From Gluconacetobacter sacchari (GTDB lineage: Bacteria; Pseudomonadota; Alphaproteobacteria; Acetobacterales; Acetobacteraceae): a stretch of DNA of 64,000 nucleotides. Of this stretch, positions 16,567 to 24,218 are shown one piece after another. A program made the translations under genes and the position numbers. Location: positions 186,001-250,000 of the forward strand of contig NZ_JABEQJ010000001.1 in NCBI RefSeq assembly GCF_014174255.1, written 5' to 3'. Under the pieces are notes generated by a model. The model was not told the DNA's origin. It worked only from the letters and a program-made list of their open reading frames with translations, and made no database searches. Numbering within the stretch: position 1 is the first letter of the stretch; every line of letters begins with the position of its first letter.

Positions 16567-18861
16567 TCACAACCGCCGGTCGAGCAGCGCGACCAGCGGC
16601 ACATCCGCTTCCGTCGGCTCCGGCCGGCCGTAGAGATACCCCTGCACCTCCTGGCACCCTTCCGCGCGCACCAGGGAAAGCTGCGCCTCGGTCTCGACCC
16701 CTTCGGCGACGATCCGCACCCCCAGCCGCTTGCCCAGGCCGGCGATGGCCCCGACCACGGCGGCGCATTCCGGCCGCGCCAGCGCATCGCGCACGAACGA
16801 GCCGTCGATCTTGATCTTGTCGAACGCGAAGGTGCGCAGATGCGCCAGCGACGAATAGCCGGTCCCGAAATCGTCCAGCGACACCCGCACCCCCATCTCG
16901 CGCAGCGACAGCAGATCCTGGATGCCGCGATGCTCGTCGCGCAGCAGCGCGGTTTCCGTGACCTCGATCTCCAGCCGCTCCGCCGGCAGGCCGGAATCCG
17001 CCAGCGCCGCCGCGACGGCATCCACCAGCGTTCCCTTGCCCAGTTGCAGCGCCGACACGTTGACGGCGACATGCGCCCCGTCCGTCCAGCGCGCGGCGCT
17101 CCGGCAGGCCTGGTCCAGGATAAACGCGCCCAGCCGGTCGATCAGGCCGCATTGCTCGGCCACCGGCACGAACCGGGCGGGCGAAATCCAGCCATGCCGG
17201 GGGTGATGCCAGCGCGCCAGCGCCTCGCGGGCAGCCACGCGGCCGGACTGGAGGTTGACGATCGGCTGGTAGAACACGAACAACCCATCCCGGCTCGCCA
17301 GCACCGACCGAAGCGCGTCTTCCAGGCGCACGCGCTCCTGCACGCGCCCTTCCAGTTCCGCCGAGAATATCAGCGCCGCTCCCCGGCCCGCCTCCTTGGC
17401 GGCATGCAGCGCCATGTCGGCGCGGGCCAGCAGGATATCCGGCACCCCGCCATGCTCCGGCGCCAGCGCGATGCCGACCGACGCCCCGATCTGGATCGTC
17501 CCCGCATCCTCCAGGTCGAAGGGCGTCCCCAGCGCCGTCACGACCAGGTCTGCCTGCAACTGGGCCTGCGGGCGGCAATCATGGGGCAGCAGCACGGCGA
17601 ACTCATCCCCTTCCAGGCGCGTGACCGTCACGGCGGGGCCGTTGCACACTCTTTTCAGCCGCGCGGTCACCTGCCGGAGCAGCGCGTCGCCGATCTGGTG
17701 CCCCCGCGTGTCGTTGACCAGCTTGAACCCGTCCAGATCGACATACAGCAATCCGGCGCGATTGCCCGGCGAGGCCAGGCGGTCTTCAAGCTCCCGGCGC
17801 AAGGTCACCCGATTGGGCAGGCCGGTCAGCGCGTCGTAATGCGCCAGATGCCGGATACGGTTTTCCGCCTCGGCCTCCTTCGTCACCAGCGCCCAGGTCA
17901 GCATGGGCGCCATGTAATGGCCGTCCTTGGCGATGATGGCGGAAATCTTCAGGTCCAGCACCTCGCCGCCCAGCCGGATGCGCGCATTGTGCGGCAGGTT
18001 GCGCGGATCGGCCAGGATCCTGCGCTGGTGCCCCGGCGAACGGTGGAACACATCGATCGAGGTGCCGATCAGGTCGTCGGCCCGGATCGGCAGGAGATGC
18101 TCGATATTGCGGATCAGCGTCTTGGACATCCGGTTGGCGTAGTTGATGACGCAGGTCCGCGGTTCCACCGTCATGACCGCCACGGGCATGTCGTCGATCA
18201 TCCGCAGCAGCAGTTCCTGCTCCTTCGTCCGCCGCACCTCCTCGGCACGGGCATTCACGGTTTGCGAAAAATCGCGGGAGGTATCGGTCAGCACGCCGAT
18301 CCCCCCCGCCGAGGCAGCCAGCAGGCTCAGCGCGGCGGCGAGATCGAACGGCGTCGCGCCGACCAGGCACAGGGCCAGAAGCGTCGCATTGCCGACGGCC
18401 GCCAGCCCGATCGCCGCCCCCCGCAGATGCACCAGGCACTGCATGGCCGACAGCGTTGTGGTCGCGACGGAGAGGAACAGGAACGAACGCGTCGCCTCGT
18501 CGCCACGGCCATAAAGGGCGAATGTCCACGCGGACTGGGCAATGACCAGCCCGACGACAAGGCGGCCGGTATTGGCCAGCGCCGCCTGGGCCCGTGCCGG
18601 CGTCGGCTCGCGCCGGCGCGCCCGAAGCCAGGATCGCATCCGGACGGCGCAGAACACGCTGGCCGCCGCCGGATAGCCGATCGAAAGCCAGCCGGGCGCC
18701 TGCCGGGCAAAGATGGCGGCCAGCAGCCACATATTGACCAGCAGCACGGCATACATCATCGGCAGATGCTGGGCGCAGCGGCGATACCGTGCCACGGCCA
18801 GCTCGGCGCTCCCCGCCGCCGAAAACCAGCCTTCGCGGCCGAAGGGCCAATGGAGGGTCAT
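16567..18861 (-). CDS. Membrane GGDEF-EAL protein with PAS domain
   Basis: This is a 764-residue c-di-GMP protein. The N-terminal 220 residues carry several hydrophobic segments. A PAS-like domain (about 245-340, DMPVAVMTVEPRTCVINYANRMSKTL) comes next, then GGDEF (about 360-510) with the motif read as EGDEF (TRLEGDEFAVLL), then EAL (about 520-764). The EAL domain keeps its catalytic set: EALARW, NVSAL, EVTE, DDFGTGYSS, KIKID, AEGVE and QGYL, so phosphodiesterase activity is likely. The first Gly of GGDEF is Glu, so cyclase activity is uncertain. It overlaps the upstream MHYT protein by 4 bp, indicating coupled expression. Confidence 0.9.
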   Translation of the reverse strand: MTLHWPFGREGWFSAAGSAELAVARYRRCAQHLPMMYAVLLVNMWLLAAIFARQAPGWLSIGYPAAASVFCAVRMRSWLRARRREPTPARAQAALANTGRLVVGLVIAQSAWTFALYGRGDEATRSFLFLSVATTTLSAMQCLVHLRGAAIGLAAVGNATLLALCLVGATPFDLAAALSLLAASAGGIGVLTDTSRDFSQTVNARAEEVRRTKEQELLLRMIDDMPVAVMTVEPRTCVINYANRMSKTLIRNIEHLLPIRADDLIGTSIDVFHRSPGHQRRILADPRNLPHNARIRLGGEVLDLKISAIIAKDGHYMAPMLTWALVTKEAEAENRIRHLAHYDALTGLPNRVTLRRELEDRLASPGNRAGLLYVDLDGFKLVNDTRGHQIGDALLRQVTARLKRVCNGPAVTVTRLEGDEFAVLLPHDCRPQAQLQADLVVTALGTPFDLEDAGTIQIGASVGIALAPEHGGVPDILLARADMALHAAKEAGRGAALIFSAELEGRVQERVRLEDALRSVLASRDGLFVFYQPIVNLQSGRVAAREALARWHHPRHGWISPARFVPVAEQCGLIDRLGAFILDQACRSAARWTDGAHVAVNVSALQLGKGTLVDAVAAALADSGLPAERLEIEVTETALLRDEHRGIQDLLSLREMGVRVSLDDFGTGYSSLAHLRTFAFDKIKIDGSFVRDALARPECAAVVGAIAGLGKRLGVRIVAEGVETEAQLSLVRAEGCQEVQGYLYGRPEPTEADVPLVALLDRRL

Positions 18862-20900
18862 GCCTCGGACGCCACCCGCGCGATCTGCCCCCTGCGGATG
18901 ATGTCGTCGATCGTGACCGGATGCCCCAGCAGGAACCCCTGCGCTTCCTGGCAGCCTTCGGCATTCAGCATCGAAAGCTGGTCGTAGGTCTCGATACCCT
19001 CGGCCGTCACCGGAATGCCGAAGCTCCTCCCCAGGGCCAGGACCGCCCGGATAATGGCCATGGTCTGGGCCGTGGCGGCCTGGGAACAGAAAAAGGACCG
19101 GTCGATCTTGATCCTGTCGAACGTGAAGGACCGCAGCGTATCCAGCGACGAATAGCCGGTGCCGAAATCATCCAGGGCGATGCTCACCCCCAGGTCCCTG
19201 ATCTGGCGCAGCATCTCCAGCGACCGTTCGCGATCGGCGAAGATGGTCGATTCCGTCAGCTCCAGCTCCAGCCGCGCCGGGGCCAGCCCGGTCTCGGCCA
19301 GAACCGTCCGGATCACCTCCGGCAGATCCGCGATGACGAACTGCACGGCGGAAAGATTGACCGCGATGGTATAAGGCGGCTCCCATGTCGCGGCTTCCCG
19401 GCAGGCGGTGCGCAGCACCCACTCGCCGATCGGGACGATCAGCCCGTTCTCCTCGGCCAGCGGAATGAAGTCTCCGGGCGGAATCTCGCCCATCTTCGGA
19501 TGCGTCCAGCGCAGCAGGGCCTCGTAGCCCCGGATACGCCCGGTCGATACGATGGTCTGGACCTGGTAATGCAGCGTCAACTGGTTCCGGCCGATCGCAT
19601 CGCGCAGGTCGGCCGCCAGCGCGCGCCGTTCCCGGTTCCGCTCGTCCATGCCGGCTTCATAGAAGCAGACGCGCTGCAAGGGGTTCGATTTCGCGCGATA
19701 CATCGCGAGGTCCGCGCCGTTGACCAGGTTTTCCCTGTCGGCGGCATCGTCGGGAAAGACCGCGACCCCCAGGCTGCCGCCGGGCGAGATGTCCAGGTCG
19801 TCGGCCCTGATCGGGGCGGAAAGGGCCTTGACGATCCGGTCGACGAAGCCCGCCACGTCGTCCGGCGCGCCGACGCGGCAGATCGCGGCGAATTCGTCGC
19901 CGCCGGTCCGGGCGATGAATTCGCCGCGTTCGTCCCGTACCAGGGCGTTCATGCGGCGCCCCAGCACGCGCAGCACCTCGTCGCCGACCGAATGCCCCCG
20001 CAGATCGTTGATATCCTTGAACCGGTCGAGATCGATCCCGATCAGCGCCAGCCTGCTCCCGCGCTGCTCCGCCCGGACGATTTCGGAATCCAGCCGGTCG
20101 TTGAAATGCGCCCGGTTCGGCAGCCCGGTCAGCACGTCGCTCAACGCCATGCGCCGCAGGCGCTCGATCGTCTCGGCCCGGGCACTGTCGTCGATCAGAT
20201 AGCTGACCATGCCCATCACGAGAATGATCAGGCTCATGCCGATCACGGCCATGGTCAGGGTCTTCAGGGCGAGGGCATGGCCGGGCGCCATGGTCTCGCC
20301 GGTTCCGACGACATGAAAGGCCGCCATGCCGACGAAATGCACGCACACGATGGCGGCCGCGAACAGCGCCGCCATGGCATTGGCCCCCACGCCCGTCCGC
20401 TTCAGCGCCATGTGCAGGGCCGCCATGGCCAGGACGGGCCCGAGCAGGCCCGACACGATCACATGGGGCATGTCCCAGGCGACCCGGCCGTGAGCGTGAA
20501 AGGCCGCCATGCCGACATAATGCATGGCAACGATCGAACAGCCGAGCAGCACGCCCCCCGTCACGGCCGGCCAGCGAATGACGCTGCTGCCGGTGGCGAC
20601 AAAGCCCAATATGCTCCCGCCGACGCAGATGAACAGCGAAGTCAAGGTCAGAAGCGGGTCGAACGTGACACCCGTCCCCGCGCGGAAGCCCATCATCGCG
20701 ATGAAATGCGTACACCAGATCGCAACGCCGGCCGCCAGGGCCGTGAGCACATACCATCCGCCGCGCTGCAACCCCCGGGTATGCAACGCCCGGCGGAACA
20801 GTCGCGCCGTCACCCATGCGCCCACACAGCAAAGCGCCGCGGCGATCAGGACGATCCGAAGATCATGCCCATGAACGATGCAGACGAATAACGCGCTCAC
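18858..20900 (-). CDS. MHYT-GGDEF-EAL sensory protein
   Basis: This is a 680-residue protein. The first 245 residues form seven membrane helices holding three MHYT-type motifs (WCTHFIAMMGF, AMHYVGMAAFH, CVHFVGMAAFH). These are proposed to bind copper or another metal and sense O2, CO or NO. The GGDEF domain (about 265-415) has an intact TGGDEFAAI. The EAL domain (about 425-680) has YEALLRW, NLSAVQF, ELTEST, DDFGTGYSSL, RIKIDRS, AEGIE and QGFL. Both making and breaking of c-di-GMP are possible. It is the first gene of a two-gene unit with the overlapping GGDEF-EAL gene downstream. In acetic acid bacteria c-di-GMP controls cellulose and other exopolysaccharide. Confidence 0.92.
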   Translation of the reverse strand: MSALFVCIVHGHDLRIVLIAAALCCVGAWVTARLFRRALHTRGLQRGGWYVLTALAAGVAIWCTHFIAMMGFRAGTGVTFDPLLTLTSLFICVGGSILGFVATGSSVIRWPAVTGGVLLGCSIVAMHYVGMAAFHAHGRVAWDMPHVIVSGLLGPVLAMAALHMALKRTGVGANAMAALFAAAIVCVHFVGMAAFHVVGTGETMAPGHALALKTLTMAVIGMSLIILVMGMVSYLIDDSARAETIERLRRMALSDVLTGLPNRAHFNDRLDSEIVRAEQRGSRLALIGIDLDRFKDINDLRGHSVGDEVLRVLGRRMNALVRDERGEFIARTGGDEFAAICRVGAPDDVAGFVDRIVKALSAPIRADDLDISPGGSLGVAVFPDDAADRENLVNGADLAMYRAKSNPLQRVCFYEAGMDERNRERRALAADLRDAIGRNQLTLHYQVQTIVSTGRIRGYEALLRWTHPKMGEIPPGDFIPLAEENGLIVPIGEWVLRTACREAATWEPPYTIAVNLSAVQFVIADLPEVIRTVLAETGLAPARLELELTESTIFADRERSLEMLRQIRDLGVSIALDDFGTGYSSLDTLRSFTFDRIKIDRSFFCSQAATAQTMAIIRAVLALGRSFGIPVTAEGIETYDQLSMLNAEGCQEAQGFLLGHPVTIDDIIRRGQIARVASEA

Positions 20901-20904
20901 CCAA

Positions 20905-20960
20905 GCAAATCTTTCAATAAATATTATAAATAAATATTGTATTAAACAATATCACTACAA
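20905..20960. promoter_or_regulatory. AT-rich promoter region upstream of the MHYT gene
   Basis: This strongly AT-rich stretch (AATATTATAAATAAATATTG and more) directly precedes the MHYT-GGDEF-EAL start on the minus strand. It is the only such patch nearby, so it should carry that promoter. No single -35/-10 pair can be chosen with confidence. Confidence 0.35.
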
Positions 20961-21005
20961 AAAAATCCTTCAAGACCTGATCGGGCACCGCGCCGGTGCC
21001 CGATC
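20957..21005 (-). terminator. Probable terminator of the globin-coupled sensor gene
   Basis: A perfect 12-bp stem (GATCGGGCACCG / CGGTGCCCGATC, 20979-21005, 3-nt loop) lies 33 bp past the stop of the minus-strand gene. A run of seven T on that strand follows, about 12 nt after the stem. The gap before the T run makes it a non-ideal terminator. Confidence 0.55.
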
Positions 21006-21037
21006 ATGCGTATCCGCGCCATCGCTCGCAGGACGCG

Positions 21038-22576
21038 TCACCGGCCTCTCTCCGGCCTGGCGGCGGGTCGCGCCGCCAGGCCCAGTTCGAACGTGGCCAG
21101 CAGGCCGTTGAGATGGGCGGCCTCCCCGGCCATGCGCGCGCTGGCGGCGGAGGCCTGCTCGGCCATCGCCGCGTTCTGCCGTGTTCCCCGGTCGATTTGC
21201 GTCACCGCGCCGTTGATCTCATGCAGCGTCGCGGCCTGCTCCTGCGACGCCACGGCGATCGCCTCGAGATGCCGCCCGATCTCCCTGACGCTGGCGATCA
21301 GGGCACTCGTGGCGGCATTCGCCTCGTTCATCACCGCGACGCCGCCGGCAACCTGCCGCCCCGACGTGCCGACCAGCTCGCGGACATCCTTCGAGGCCGC
21401 GCCGGCCCGCGTGGCCAGGTCGCGGATCTCCTGCGCCAGGATCTTGAAGCTGTTCCCCGCCTCCCCGGCCCGGGCGGCCTCGACGGCGGTATTCAGGGCA
21501 AGCAGGCTGGTGCGGGTGGCGATGCCTTCCATGACGTCGATGATCCGGCCGATCGCCTCGGACGACCGCGCGATTTCAGCCATCGACGCCGTCGCGCGCG
21601 CGACCATCGCGCCGAACCGTTCGGCGATGACCTGGCATTCCTTGACGAAATTCTCCGCCTCCGCGGCGCGCGCGGCGGCCGACGAAACGATGCCGGCGAT
21701 CTGTTCGACGGCGGACGCGGTCTTTTCCACCGAAGCCGCCTGCGTCTCGGTGCGCCCGGCCAGATCCCGGATCGCGGTGCTGATCTCGTCCGCCCCCATG
21801 TCGATCTGTTGGGTCGCGTCTCCCACCGTTCCCAATATGTCGCGCAGCGAAACGATGGCGGTATTGAGGTTCTCGCGCAGCGGGCCATAGGCCGAGGGCA
21901 ATTCATCGCCCATCGTGGCCGACAGGTCCCGGTCCGCGATCCGGCCGATGGTCGTGCCGAAGCGCTCCGAGACCAGATGCCGTTCCGCCCTGATCGCCTC
22001 GGCCCGGTCCGCCTGCCGCCGCCGCTCGGCCTCGTCCAGATAGACCGAGATGGTCAGGTCCATCTCCAGCAGGACGATCTTGCACAGGCTTCCGACGATT
22101 TGCGCCATTCGTTCCGGCGACATCGGGTCTTTCTTCAGCCACCTGCGCCGCCGTGGCAGCAATTCCACCATGACCGCATGGATGAGCCGGTCCAGGACGA
22201 TGGCATATCCACCGATATACCATCGCGGCTCCAGCCCGATCCGGGCATGGACCACCCCGATCCGGGCGACCCGCGCGGCATAATCCGCATCGAGTTCGGC
22301 GCCGGAGACATGTTTCCAATGGTCCTGCTGGGCATGCCGCGCCCGCGCGATGACCGTCTCGGACGAAAAGAATCCAAGCGTGTCACCCGTGGCACGAATC
22401 CGGTCGTAGAACCGGTCGAGCGCGCCGGGCAAGGCCCGGTCGATAATCTCCCGCACGGAGCGGACGGCCTGGCAGTTCTCGTCGGTCAGGCGCATGAAAT
22501 CGCGCCGGCGGCCCAGGTCCGCCAGGTCGGCCGCGCGCTGGCCGGCATCGGCGGAGGAGTGCGATCCAGTCTTCAT
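21038..22576 (-). CDS. Globin-coupled methyl-accepting sensor protein
   Basis: This is a soluble protein of about 512 residues. An N-terminal protoglobin domain (about 15-185) has the proximal-His motif GVVHARIGLEPRWYIGGY typical of globin-coupled sensors. A linker helix and a methyl-accepting signalling domain (about 240-512) follow, with IDVMEGIATRTSLLALNTAVEAARAGEAG as the conserved hairpin tip. It lacks membrane segments, so it senses oxygen through haem in the cytoplasm (HemAT-like aerotaxis) or works as a Che-type signal input. The start at 22576 is chosen because homologues begin close to it; the frame is open upstream to 22735 but looks non-protein there. It is near two c-di-GMP proteins but in a separate unit. 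Confidence 0.9.
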   Translation of the reverse strand: MKTGSHSSADAGQRAADLADLGRRRDFMRLTDENCQAVRSVREIIDRALPGALDRFYDRIRATGDTLGFFSSETVIARARHAQQDHWKHVSGAELDADYAARVARIGVVHARIGLEPRWYIGGYAIVLDRLIHAVMVELLPRRRRWLKKDPMSPERMAQIVGSLCKIVLLEMDLTISVYLDEAERRRQADRAEAIRAERHLVSERFGTTIGRIADRDLSATMGDELPSAYGPLRENLNTAIVSLRDILGTVGDATQQIDMGADEISTAIRDLAGRTETQAASVEKTASAVEQIAGIVSSAAARAAEAENFVKECQVIAERFGAMVARATASMAEIARSSEAIGRIIDVMEGIATRTSLLALNTAVEAARAGEAGNSFKILAQEIRDLATRAGAASKDVRELVGTSGRQVAGGVAVMNEANAATSALIASVREIGRHLEAIAVASQEQAATLHEINGAVTQIDRGTRQNAAMAEQASAASARMAGEAAHLNGLLATFELGLAARPAARPERGR

Positions 22577-22670
22577 GATGGGCGATATTCCCAGGCAATC
22601 GGCCGCCATTGACGCGCGAAGCAAGGCGGCGTGGATAAGGCGGGCGGATTCATGGGCGTTCCGCCTCCCG

Positions 22671-23315
22671 TCAATGGGAGGACAGGCTGGCCGAAGCGGA
22701 AGCGGGGATCCGTGTCGGGTCGGGTTTCCAGACAAGCGTCACGCTCTCCCCCGCATCGGGGAGCACCGTCATGGAACGGGAACGACCGTCTCCGTCCTTC
22801 GACAAAAAAAAGAACGCGCCACCATGCACCTGGATATAGAATATATCTGATGCGGAATCACAATCCGAAGTAAAAACATAAATAAAACATTTATTTGTAT
22901 ACTCGTCGCATTCAATACGTACCCGGAAAATCTTTTTCAATACGATTTTCAGATAAAAATCATGCTCCTCGTCCGGTATGATATTAAGAAAAGCAATAGA
23001 GCCCGAGAAATTCATGAAATCGACAGTAAGACAATCGCACAATCGCCTGATCCAGATATTGGCGCACCCCTGATATCCCGCATCGTCGGACAGGATGTCC
23101 ATCGATCCGCCATCCAGCACGATTCGGCACATGTTTTCCAAAACGAGCTGCCAGATCCGGACCGTCAGATGCACGCCGCGACCGACCGCGAGCACCGCCT
23201 CGTCCGGTTCGCCCGCCCCACATGGCGGCGGAATTATTTTATCAATGATATCAGGTCCATATCGACCAGAAAGCAGCAGAACCTCATACTCCGGCGACAG
23301 GTCGGCACCCGGCAC
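22671..23315 (-). CDS. Unrecognised 214-residue protein beside a recombinase
   Basis: No family is recognised. The frame starts with GTG at 23315 and codes for a Cys-containing (nine Cys), acidic protein. Its middle (about residues 90-170) is rich in I, F, Y, D and N and is coded by DNA with lower GC than the neighbours. Codon use there looks foreign to this genome. There is no signal peptide or clear membrane segment. A 20-bp dyad lies 8-27 bp before the start codon, one of two inverted copies near the serine recombinase gene, so its expression may be switched or repressed by that protein. A non-coding alternative cannot be excluded, but the long open frame in an AT-richer region argues for a gene. 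Confidence 0.5.
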   Translation of the reverse strand: MPGADLSPEYEVLLLSGRYGPDIIDKIIPPPCGAGEPDEAVLAVGRGVHLTVRIWQLVLENMCRIVLDGGSMDILSDDAGYQGCANIWIRRLCDCLTVDFMNFSGSIAFLNIIPDEEHDFYLKIVLKKIFRVRIECDEYTNKCFIYVFTSDCDSASDIFYIQVHGGAFFFLSKDGDGRSRSMTVLPDAGESVTLVWKPDPTRIPASASASLSSH

Positions 23316-23322
23316 AGGAGTC

Positions 23323-23342
23323 TCAAAAGGTGTAACTTTTGA
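23323..23342. repeat. Dyad site I (inverted-repeat left copy)
   Basis: The sequence TCAAAAG-GTGTAA-CTTTTGA is a perfect 7+6+7 dyad. Its core AAGGTGTAACTTTTG (23327-23341) recurs in inverted orientation at 23473-23487 with all 15 bases identical. The size and dyad form suit a serine-recombinase dimer site. Confidence 0.7.
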
Positions 23343-23471
23343 TTAAGAAACATCTAAATCCGGGTAGAAGTTCCCATCCAGGTATCATACGGTTCGATCT
23401 GACGAAAATAAAGAAAATGTTGGACATTATGCTGAATTTATCAAGAATAAATAGAGGCATTAGAAGAGATG
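23343..23471. other. Candidate invertible segment between sites I and II
   Basis: This stretch of about 130 AT-rich bases lies between the two inverted dyads and upstream of the recombinase gene. No gene fits in it. A weak rightward promoter can be drawn (TTGGAC at 23420-23425, 17-bp gap, AAGAAT at 23443-23448). A leftward -10 (TATGAT, 23389-23384 on the minus strand) also faces the 214-residue gene. Inversion would swap which side each promoter faces. The sequence alone does not show that inversion occurs. Confidence 0.4.
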
Positions 23472-23491
23472 GCAAAAGTTACACCTTATGC
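23472..23491. repeat. Dyad site II (inverted-repeat right copy)
   Basis: The sequence GCAAAAG-TTACAC-CTTATGC is a 7+6+7 dyad with one mismatched pair. Fifteen bases (23473-23487) are the exact reverse complement of 23327-23341 in site I. Confidence 0.7.
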
Positions 23492-23556
23492 AACACATTT
23501 ATGTGAGAATAGAACTCGGTGCGAAATCTCCAATCGCGTCTTTTTTTATAAATTTT

Positions 23557-23576
23557 TCAAAAGGTCGTGACTCTGA
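23557..23576. repeat. Partial third copy of the dyad at the recombinase start
   Basis: Nine bases, TCAAAAGGT, equal the left arm of site I. The final TGA also matches, giving 13 of 20 identical in the same orientation. It overlaps the ribosome-binding region of the recombinase gene, so it could serve for autoregulation. Confidence 0.45.
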
Positions 23577-23578
23577 AC

Positions 23579-24187
23579 ATGATTATTGGATATGCGCGTG
23601 TCAGCAGCGAAGACCAGAACCTCGCGGTGCAGATACAGGCCCTGCAACAGGCCGGTTGCGCCATGATCTTCAAGGAAAAACTCTCGGGCGCGTCCACCCG
23701 GCGCCCCGCGCTGCAACGCCTGCTCCGTACGGCCGGCCATGACGACATCATCGTCGTCATGCGCCTGGACCGGCTGGCGCGCTCCACGCGCGACCTGCTC
23801 GACATCGTGGAAAAGCTGAAGCAGAACGGGGCAGGATTCAAATCGATCCAGGAACCGTGGGCGGATACGACGTCGCCCGCCGGCCGCCTGATCCTCACCA
23901 TTTTCGCGGGCATCGCGGAATTCGACCGTGCCCTGATCCGCGACCGGACGGCGGCCGGACGAAAGCTCGCGCGCGAACGCGGCGTCCATATGGGCCGCCC
24001 GCGCAAATTGTCGAATGCCCAGATCACCGCGATCCAGGCCATGATGCGCAACAAGACGGCCGATGCGCGCCATGTCGCCCACACTTACAAGATCCACCGC
24101 AGCACGGTCTATCGCATCGTCAACGCCGCGCGCGGCGGCGCGGACTATCTCGAACAGGCACGCCCCGCGCGACCGGCGGAGGCCTGA
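23579..24187 (+). CDS. Serine recombinase (resolvase/DNA-invertase family)
   Basis: This 202-residue protein starts MIIGYARVSSEDQNL, with Ser9 as the predicted nucleophile. The catalytic domain includes ALQQAGC, FKEKLSGASTRRPAL, IVVMRLDRLARSTRDLL and a long E helix (AGRLILTIFAGIAEFDRALIRDRTAAGR). The C-terminal helix-turn-helix is ADARHVAHTYKIHRSTVYRIV. Length and domains match Pin/Hin invertases and Tn3-type resolvases. No transposase is nearby, so it is not part of an intact transposon here. The inverted dyads at 23323 and 23472 and the partial one at 23557 are likely its binding sites. A GTG at 23567 is an alternative start. It converges on the FUSC gene with a 31-bp gap. Confidence 0.92.
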   Translation: MIIGYARVSSEDQNLAVQIQALQQAGCAMIFKEKLSGASTRRPALQRLLRTAGHDDIIVVMRLDRLARSTRDLLDIVEKLKQNGAGFKSIQEPWADTTSPAGRLILTIFAGIAEFDRALIRDRTAAGRKLARERGVHMGRPRKLSNAQITAIQAMMRNKTADARHVAHTYKIHRSTVYRIVNAARGGADYLEQARPARPAEA

Positions 24188-24218
24188 GCGGGCGCGCGCC
24201 ACGGCAACGCCACGGTCC

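Noticed and set aside
15484-18987. Plus-strand open frame of about 1167 codons
   Set aside because: It runs through the LysR gene in another frame and antisense to the GGDEF-EAL gene. The protein is Arg/Gln/His/Pro-rich without any fold.
22664-22681. Hairpin CCTCCC-N6-GGGAGG at the end of the 214-residue gene as terminator
   Set aside because: There is no T tract after the stem on the minus strand, and the hairpin spans the stop codon.
23323-23576. Tn3-type res site for the recombinase
   Set aside because: Distances between dyad centres (about 149 and 85 bp), the inverted order of sites I and II, and the lack of a transposase do not fit a classical three-subsite res, though it is not fully excluded.
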